From Pseudomonadota bacterium (GTDB taxonomy: Bacteria > Pseudomonadota > Alphaproteobacteria > Acetobacterales > Acetobacteraceae): a stretch of 10,353 nt of DNA. Both the position numbers and the translations under genes were made by a program. Shown in pieces: positions 5,743-10,353 of the stretch (within the stretch, counting starts at the first letter, position 1; the number at the start of each line of letters is the position of its first letter). The DNA lies in assembly GCA_021779655.1 (NCBI GenBank), contig JAJYAF010000029.1, forward strand, positions 2,277 to 12,629, given 5' to 3'. The notes beneath the pieces are model-generated. The model saw only the letters and a program-made list of their open reading frames with translations, made no database searches and was not told where the DNA came from.

Positions 5743-6723
5743 CTATCCCTGCGTCTGGCGCACCAGCCCGCTCGCCTCGGCCAGCGCCCGCGCCTTGGCA
5801 ATGGCGCTGCTTACCGCGAGAGCGGCCGCGAGGGCCCGTGCCCCCGCCTCGGCATCAACCGCGACCGGGGCGCCGTCCAGAATCGAAGCAATGAAGGCAG
5901 CGTGCTCGGCCGCCAGCGCGTCGTGATCCTCCCAATTCGCGGTCTCGATGCCGAATTCCTCGGCTCCTGGAAGCCTTATCCCCCGCTCCGGGCCAACCAG
6001 GCTTAGCTTGCGGGCGGAAAAATCCACCGTGAGGTAGCCGCTCTGCGAAAAAATTCGCATTTTCCGCTCGGTTTTCATGGAGATCCGGCTGGCGGTGATC
6101 GTTGCCACCGCGCCGTTGACGAACTTGATCCGGGCGTTCGCGATATCGTCATGCCCGCTCACCACGGCCGCCCCCACCGCGTCCACATGATCGATCGGCT
6201 CCCGGATGAGCGCCAGGATCAGATCGAGATCATGGATCATCAGGTCGAGAATGACCGAGACGTCCGTCCCGCGAGGCTTGAACGGCGCGATCCGCACCGC
6301 CTCGATATAAAGCGGTTTGTCCACGCGCTTTGCCATCGCGGCATGGGCGGACGAGAAGCGCTCCAGATGTCCCACTTGCAGCACCCTGCCCCGCATCCGG
6401 GCCCGCGCCTCCAGTTCCGCCGCCTGGGCAAGCGTGGCGGCGATCGGCTTTTCCACCAGCACATGCAGGCCCTGTTCAAGCGCCTGCGCCGCCAGCCGGT
6501 AATGCAGCTCCGCCGGCGCGGCGATGATCACGGCGTCAGAGGCCGCGAGCAAATCCTCGGCCCCAAGAACCCGCCCGCCGGTTTCCGCCGCCACGGCCTG
6601 CGCGCGCGCGGCGTCCGGATCGGTAATGCCTGAGAATTCCGCCCGCTCGGCCGCCGCAAGCTTGAGCGCGTGGAAACGGCCGAAATGCCCGGCACCCATC
6701 AGCCCGATTCTCAGCCGCGCCAT
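5743..6723 (-). CDS. Gfo/Idh/MocA family NAD(P)-dependent oxidoreductase
   Basis: This 326-residue cytoplasmic dehydrogenase acts on a sugar or cyclitol, probably nucleotide-linked. The N-terminal Rossmann domain starts with RIGLMGAGHFGRFHA (5-19), followed by ITDPD (33-37), IIAAPAELH (66-74), the family-defining EKP (91-93) and QVGHLERF (116-123). The second domain carries DLMIHDLDLI (160-169), where His164 and Asp165 lie at the usual catalytic site. Proteins of this look sit near lipid A genes in many alphaproteobacteria, and GnnA, the UDP-GlcNAc 3-dehydrogenase that makes the diamino sugar of amide-linked lipid A, belongs here; no GnnB aminotransferase or lpx gene is in the window, so that role is only a guess. 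The ATG at 6723 has a strong GGAGGA site seven bases upstream. It converges on the sulfotransferase gene and diverges from secD. Confidence 0.93.
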   Translation of the reverse strand: MARLRIGLMGAGHFGRFHALKLAAAERAEFSGITDPDAARAQAVAAETGGRVLGAEDLLAASDAVIIAAPAELHYRLAAQALEQGLHVLVEKPIAATLAQAAELEARARMRGRVLQVGHLERFSSAHAAMAKRVDKPLYIEAVRIAPFKPRGTDVSVILDLMIHDLDLILALIREPIDHVDAVGAAVVSGHDDIANARIKFVNGAVATITASRISMKTERKMRIFSQSGYLTVDFSARKLSLVGPERGIRLPGAEEFGIETANWEDHDALAAEHAAFIASILDGAPVAVDAEAGARALAAALAVSSAIAKARALAEASGLVRQTQG

Positions 6724-6730
6724 CCTGCCA

Positions 6731-6736
6731 TCCTCC
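6731..6736 (-). promoter_or_regulatory. ribosome binding site of the Gfo/Idh/MocA gene
   Basis: GGAGGA on the minus strand lies seven bases before the ATG at 6723 and settles the start. It sits in the 104-base region shared with divergent secD, which should also hold both promoters; none could be assigned by eye. Confidence 0.7.
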
Positions 6737-6827
6737 GGCCGGCCAGGGGTTGCGCCCGGCCTGCGCCGCAGCCATACCGCTTCCGCTCGAAGCAGCGCAA
6801 TCCGTCCGGAGCCACACCCGATCCGCC

Positions 6828-8411
6828 ATGCTGTACTTCACCCGTGCCAAGACCCTCAGCATCCTGCTCGCCTGCGCGCTCGGCCTGCTGCTGTGCCTGC
6901 CCAATCTTGGCCCCCGGCCGAAATTCCTTCCCGCCTTCCTGCCCTGGACGCAGGTCCATCTCGGGCTTGACCTCAAGGGCGGCAGCTACCTGCTGCTGCA
7001 GATCGACTTCAACGCCATACTTGAGCAGGATCTGAACACGCTGGTGGACGAGACCCGCCAGGCCATGCGCAACGCCGGGCTTGGCTATCTCTATCTCCAC
7101 GCCGACCCGGCACATGACCGGGTTTCCCTGCACCTGCTCAATACGGGGGACATTGTCCAGGCGCAGGCGGCTCTTTCCAAGCTCGTCGTTTACAATGGCG
7201 GCAGCGGTGCCGGCCCGAATTTGAATCTGGACATCGCGCCGGACGGTACGGTTTACCTCTCCATCCCGCCCCGGGCTCTTGCTGCCCGCAAGGCCCAGGC
7301 GCTCGACCAATCCATTACCATCATTTCCCGCCGGATCGACGGCTCCGGGGTGCTGAACGCGCAAATCGCCCGACAGGGCAGCGACCAGATCGTCGTCCAG
7401 CTTCCCGGCGTGTCCGATCCGCAGCGCATCCGCACGCTTATCGGCACCACCGCGCACATGACCTTCCAGCTCGTGGACATCAATGCCGCGCCCGGCGGCC
7501 CACCGCCGCTCGGAGACGAAATTCTGCCCATGCAGGACGATCCCAGCCAGAAGCTGGCGGTCTTCTCCTATGTGTCGGTGGATGGCTCCGATCTTGAAAA
7601 CGCGCAGGCCAGCACCGACCCGCAAAGCGGCGAGTGGGTCATCAACTTCACCCTTAACGGCCGCGGCGCGCAGGAATTCGCCGATGTCACGCGCGCCAAT
7701 GTGGGCAAGCCCTTCGCCATCATCCTGGACGGCAAAATCCTCATGGCGCCGGTCATCCGCGAGCCGATCACCGGGGGCTCCGGCCAGATCACCGGCAATT
7801 ATACCGCGCAGAAGGCCACCGATCTCGCCTTGCTGCTGCGCGCCGGGGCCTTGCCCGCGCCGCTCGCCATCGTCGAGGAACAGAGCGTCGGGCCGGAACT
7901 CGGCGCCGATGCCATCCGGGCGGGCGCGCTGTCGCTGCTCTCGGGGTTCATCCTGGTGCTGCTGTTCATGGCGGCCTTCTATGGCCTGTTCGGCTGGTTC
8001 GCGAATATCGCGCTGGTGATGAACCTCATTCTCATGCTGGCGCTGCTCTCGCTGATGGGCGCTACCCTCACGCTGCCGGGGATGGCGGGGATTTTGCTCA
8101 CGCTGGGAATGGCGGTGGATGCCAACATTCTCATCAACGAGCGGGTACGCGAGGAGGTCAGGGCCGGGCGCAAGCCGCTCGCCGCGCTGGAGGCGGGTTA
8201 TAAGCGCGCGTATGCGACCATCATCGACAGCAATGTCACCACCCTGCTCGCGCATGTCACCCTCTTCATTTTCGGCTCGCCGCCGGTGCGCGGCTTCGCG
8301 GTTACCATTTGCGTCGGCATTATCAGCACCCTGTTCACGGCCACGGTCCTGGTCCGGCTGATCACCTCGCGCTGGTATACCGCCCGCCGCCCCGCCGCCT
8401 TGCCGGTCTGA
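6828..8411 (+). CDS. secD: SecD, protein translocase subunit
   Basis: SecD works with SecF in the inner membrane to help release and pull proteins out of the SecYEG channel using the proton gradient. The 527-residue protein has a first membrane helix (LSILLACALGLLLCLP, about 10-25), the conserved LGLDLKGG (45-52), a long periplasmic P1 region with VSDPQRIRTLIG, an ILDGKILMAPVI stretch, and GALPAPLAIVEEQSVGP before five more membrane helices. GMAVDANILINER (427-439) is the conserved helix-4 motif with the functional Asp431. Its size is normal for alphaproteobacteria. The ATG at 6828 is preferred because the protein then begins with the family's usual MLYF lead-in; the frame is open upstream to a TTG at 6750. 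secF follows 11 bases later. The usual yajC partner is not directly upstream. Confidence 0.97.
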   Translation: MLYFTRAKTLSILLACALGLLLCLPNLGPRPKFLPAFLPWTQVHLGLDLKGGSYLLLQIDFNAILEQDLNTLVDETRQAMRNAGLGYLYLHADPAHDRVSLHLLNTGDIVQAQAALSKLVVYNGGSGAGPNLNLDIAPDGTVYLSIPPRALAARKAQALDQSITIISRRIDGSGVLNAQIARQGSDQIVVQLPGVSDPQRIRTLIGTTAHMTFQLVDINAAPGGPPPLGDEILPMQDDPSQKLAVFSYVSVDGSDLENAQASTDPQSGEWVINFTLNGRGAQEFADVTRANVGKPFAIILDGKILMAPVIREPITGGSGQITGNYTAQKATDLALLLRAGALPAPLAIVEEQSVGPELGADAIRAGALSLLSGFILVLLFMAAFYGLFGWFANIALVMNLILMLALLSLMGATLTLPGMAGILLTLGMAVDANILINERVREEVRAGRKPLAALEAGYKRAYATIIDSNVTTLLAHVTLFIFGSPPVRGFAVTICVGIISTLFTATVLVRLITSRWYTARRPAALPV

Positions 8412-8422
8412 TAGGTCGATCC

Positions 8423-9373
8423 ATGGTATTGCTTACAAAACCGCTGTTCCGCCTGGTGCCGGATGGCACGCGCATCCGTTTCATGAACGGCCGCTTCGCC
8501 GGGCTTCTCGTCTCCGCCCTGCTCTCCACCGCCTCGGTCATCCTGTTTTTCTATCCCGGCCTAAACCTCGGGCTGGATTTCCGGGGCGGCGTGGTGTTGC
8601 AGGTGCAAACGCCGCAAAAGGTGGATTTTCCGGCCCTGCGCGCCGCCCTCGCCAAAAACGGCCTTGCCGGTGCCGCGTTGCAGAGCTTTGGCAGCGGTGC
8701 CGCCGCCGGCCGGGGAGTTTTGATCAGCCTTGAATCGCGGGAGAATGCGGCGGCCACCCAGGACGCGATCACCGCGGCCCAGAATGCGCTCGGCATGGCG
8801 GCCCCGGGGGCCAAAATCCTCTCCACCCAGGCTGTCGGCGCCTCGGTCTCGCGCCAGCTTTTCAGCCAGGGGCTCGAAGCGCTCCTGCTCAGTTTCGTGA
8901 TGATCCTTGCCTATATCTGGTTCCGCTTCGAATGGCAGTTCGCGGTCGGCGCGGTCGCGACGCTGTTGCTGGATACGACCAAGACCATCGGCTTTATGGT
9001 GATCACCCGTATCCCGTTCGATCTTGTCACCATCGCGGCGATTCTCACGATCATCGGCTACTCCACCAACGACAAGGTTGTGGTGTATGACCGGATGCGG
9101 GAGAATCTGCGTAAATACAAAGCCATGCCGCTGCGCGACCTGATCGACCTTTCGATCAACGAAACCCTCAACCGCACGCTCGGCACCTCCGGCACGGTCT
9201 TCCTCGCGGCGCTGCCGCTGGCCCTGTTCGGCGGCACGGCGCTTTCCGGCTTCGCCTGGGTCATGCTGTTCGGCATCGTGGTCGGGACGTCGTCCTCGAT
9301 CTTCATTGCGGCGCCGATCCTGCTGTTCCTCGGCCGCCATCTCCGTGGCAGCGCCCGGGCCACGAAACGCTGA
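8423..9373 (+). CDS. secF: SecF, protein translocase subunit
   Basis: SecF is the partner of SecD in the proton-driven Sec accessory complex of the inner membrane. The 316-residue protein has the usual plan: first membrane helix (about 26-45, LLVSALLSTASVILFFYP), LNLGLDFRGG (47-56), a short periplasmic domain with the VGASVSRQL junction, then five membrane helices. IIGYSTNDKVVVYDR (210-224) is the conserved motif in which Asp replaces SecD's pattern, followed by RMRENL, NETLNRTLGTSGT and a final FGIVVGTSSSIFIAAPIL helix. The ATG at 8423 follows the secD stop by 11 bases and has AGG seven bases upstream; a longer open frame from 8309 overlaps secD and is not needed. It is co-transcribed with secD and ends 14 bases from the stop of the convergent hydrolase gene. 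Confidence 0.97.
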   Translation: MVLLTKPLFRLVPDGTRIRFMNGRFAGLLVSALLSTASVILFFYPGLNLGLDFRGGVVLQVQTPQKVDFPALRAALAKNGLAGAALQSFGSGAAAGRGVLISLESRENAAATQDAITAAQNALGMAAPGAKILSTQAVGASVSRQLFSQGLEALLLSFVMILAYIWFRFEWQFAVGAVATLLLDTTKTIGFMVITRIPFDLVTIAAILTIIGYSTNDKVVVYDRMRENLRKYKAMPLRDLIDLSINETLNRTLGTSGTVFLAALPLALFGGTALSGFAWVMLFGIVVGTSSSIFIAAPILLFLGRHLRGSARATKR

Positions 9374-9387
9374 ACCGCCCGAGCAAC

Positions 9388-10326
9388 TCAGGCCTTGCGG
9401 AACTCCCGCACAGCGTCGCGGCGGGCCATTGCATGATACGCCACGAGTTGGCTCTCCTTGTCCCCAATATTTTCTCCGGACGGCATGGATGAAGGGATCG
9501 ACGGCTCATCCCCAAGTTCGGTCACCCGGCCTTCCTGCCGCAATTTCAGCAGATGCGCGAGCACGTTGCGCTCGGCCGCAATTTGCAGATGTTCGTTTGT
9601 TTTGCCGTAAAGCTGCGTGGCGATGTCCGCCACGGAACGCGCCCCGCCGTTCAGCGATTTCAGGATCGCCGCCTCGCGCATCTGCCTGTGCGCCAGCAAG
9701 GCTCTTACCAGGGGCTTGGGATTGCGTTCCATCGGCCCATGGCCAGGCAGGTAGATCGCGTCATCCCGCTCCAGAACCAGCGTGAGCGATTGATAATAGG
9801 CTCGCATATCGCCGAGCGGCGGATTAACGATTGAGGATGACCACGCCATGACATGGTCTCCGGAGAATAAAATTCGCCCCACGCCGGGAACGGAATAGGC
9901 GAAGCTTAAATGATCCACCGCGTGCCCGGGCGTATGGATCGCCTCAAGGCCCGCCACCTGCGCGCCATCGTCAAGGCCATGGTCGGCCGTGAACTCATGG
10001 GGCGTGCCGCTGCGCGCGTAACCCCAGCTTGGCGCGCCGGTTGCCTGTTGCAGCGCCGCGACCGCGCCGTGATGGTCCCGATGCGCGTGCGTTACCACGA
10101 TGCGGATGATCGGCTTGCCCCCGGCCGCGTTCACCACTTCCTGCACGTGCCGCTCGTCCGCCGGCCCGGGGTCGATCACCGTGATCCCATCCTCCCGGTC
10201 GAGCAGATAGGTATTGGTGCCGTGATAGGTCATCACGCCAGGATTGCGCGCCACCACCCTGCGGATACCGGGCAGCACGTCAATCGCCACGCCTCGCGCC
10301 GGTTCCGGCTCGGTTAAAAATGCCAT
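9388..10326 (-). CDS. metallo-beta-lactamase-fold hydrolase (LACTB2-like) with C-terminal winged-helix-like region
   Basis: This 312-residue cytoplasmic metal-dependent hydrolase has the full metal-ligand set: THAHRDHHG (79-87; His80, His82, Asp84, His85), TPGHAVDHL with His135 (132-140), SGDHVM with Asp157 (155-160) and LPGHGP with His196 (193-198). The opening MTYHGTNTYLL and VIDPGP are typical of the glyoxalase II/LACTB2-type branch. After about residue 200 a helical region (ALLAHRQMREAAILKSL, then VADIATQLYG and AHLLKLRQEGRV) resembles the winged-helix tail seen in LACTB2-like proteins, some of which cut RNA or hydrolyse thioesters. The substrate here is unknown. The ATG at 10326 has no clear ribosome binding site. 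The gene converges on secF and begins 27 bases from the right edge, so its upstream neighbour is out of view. Confidence 0.9.
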   Translation of the reverse strand: MAFLTEPEPARGVAIDVLPGIRRVVARNPGVMTYHGTNTYLLDREDGITVIDPGPADERHVQEVVNAAGGKPIIRIVVTHAHRDHHGAVAALQQATGAPSWGYARSGTPHEFTADHGLDDGAQVAGLEAIHTPGHAVDHLSFAYSVPGVGRILFSGDHVMAWSSSIVNPPLGDMRAYYQSLTLVLERDDAIYLPGHGPMERNPKPLVRALLAHRQMREAAILKSLNGGARSVADIATQLYGKTNEHLQIAAERNVLAHLLKLRQEGRVTELGDEPSIPSSMPSGENIGDKESQLVAYHAMARRDAVREFRKA

Positions 10327-10353
10327 GCGCCATCATGCCACGCGCGGTGGCAG

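Noticed and set aside
6711..8255. Minus-strand open frame of 514 codons opposite secD
   Set aside because: SecD is certain on the other strand. The antisense product is a low-complexity mix of Arg, Gln, Gly and Glu typical of antisense frames in GC-rich genes.
8561..9340. Minus-strand open frame of 259 codons opposite secF
   Set aside because: It is antisense to a clear SecF gene and has a highly charged composition with no domain.

Overview
The window looks like chromosomal DNA from a GC-rich alphaproteobacterium, most likely an acetic-acid-bacterium relative (Acetobacteraceae such as Acidocella or Acidiphilium). The lineage is inferred from base composition, protein style and gene content, not from any search. 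It holds ten protein genes (one cut by the left edge) and one tRNA gene, packed tightly. No transposon, CRISPR array, phage gene or rRNA was seen.

Left part (1-2720, plus strand). The first three genes are the 3' end of an operon for a membrane-bound complex related to hydrogenase-4, formate hydrogenlyase and complex I: the end of a HyfF-type proton-channel subunit, a HyfG-type large subunit (fused NuoC/NuoD-like) and a HyfI-type small subunit (NuoB-like). The small subunit keeps its iron-sulfur cysteines, but the large subunit lacks all four cysteines that hold the NiFe centre. This fits the energy-converting-hydrogenase-related (Ehr) complexes, not a working hydrogenase. A 195-base gap then leads to a small DUF2934 gene with a strong ribosome binding site.

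Middle (2759-5701). A tRNA-Gln(CTG) gene lies on the minus strand with its CCA end encoded and a GC-rich hairpin directly after it. It diverges from a plus-strand cluster: a short Ppx/GppA phosphatase, RlmE (23S rRNA 2'-O-methyltransferase, ATGA overlap with ppx) and a PAPS-dependent sulfotransferase. The 272 bases between tRNA and ppx hold two inverted-repeat structures that no gene explains.

Right part (5702-10353). A Gfo/Idh/MocA oxidoreductase gene (minus strand) converges on the sulfotransferase gene and diverges from secD-secF, which encode the Sec translocon accessory proteins. A metallo-beta-lactamase-fold hydrolase with a C-terminal winged-helix-like region (minus strand) converges on secF with only 14 bases between the stops.

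The right two thirds is ordinary housekeeping sequence. The most interesting item is the Ehr-like complex with a NiFe-less large subunit and a serine-for-cysteine site. No clearly new system is visible.
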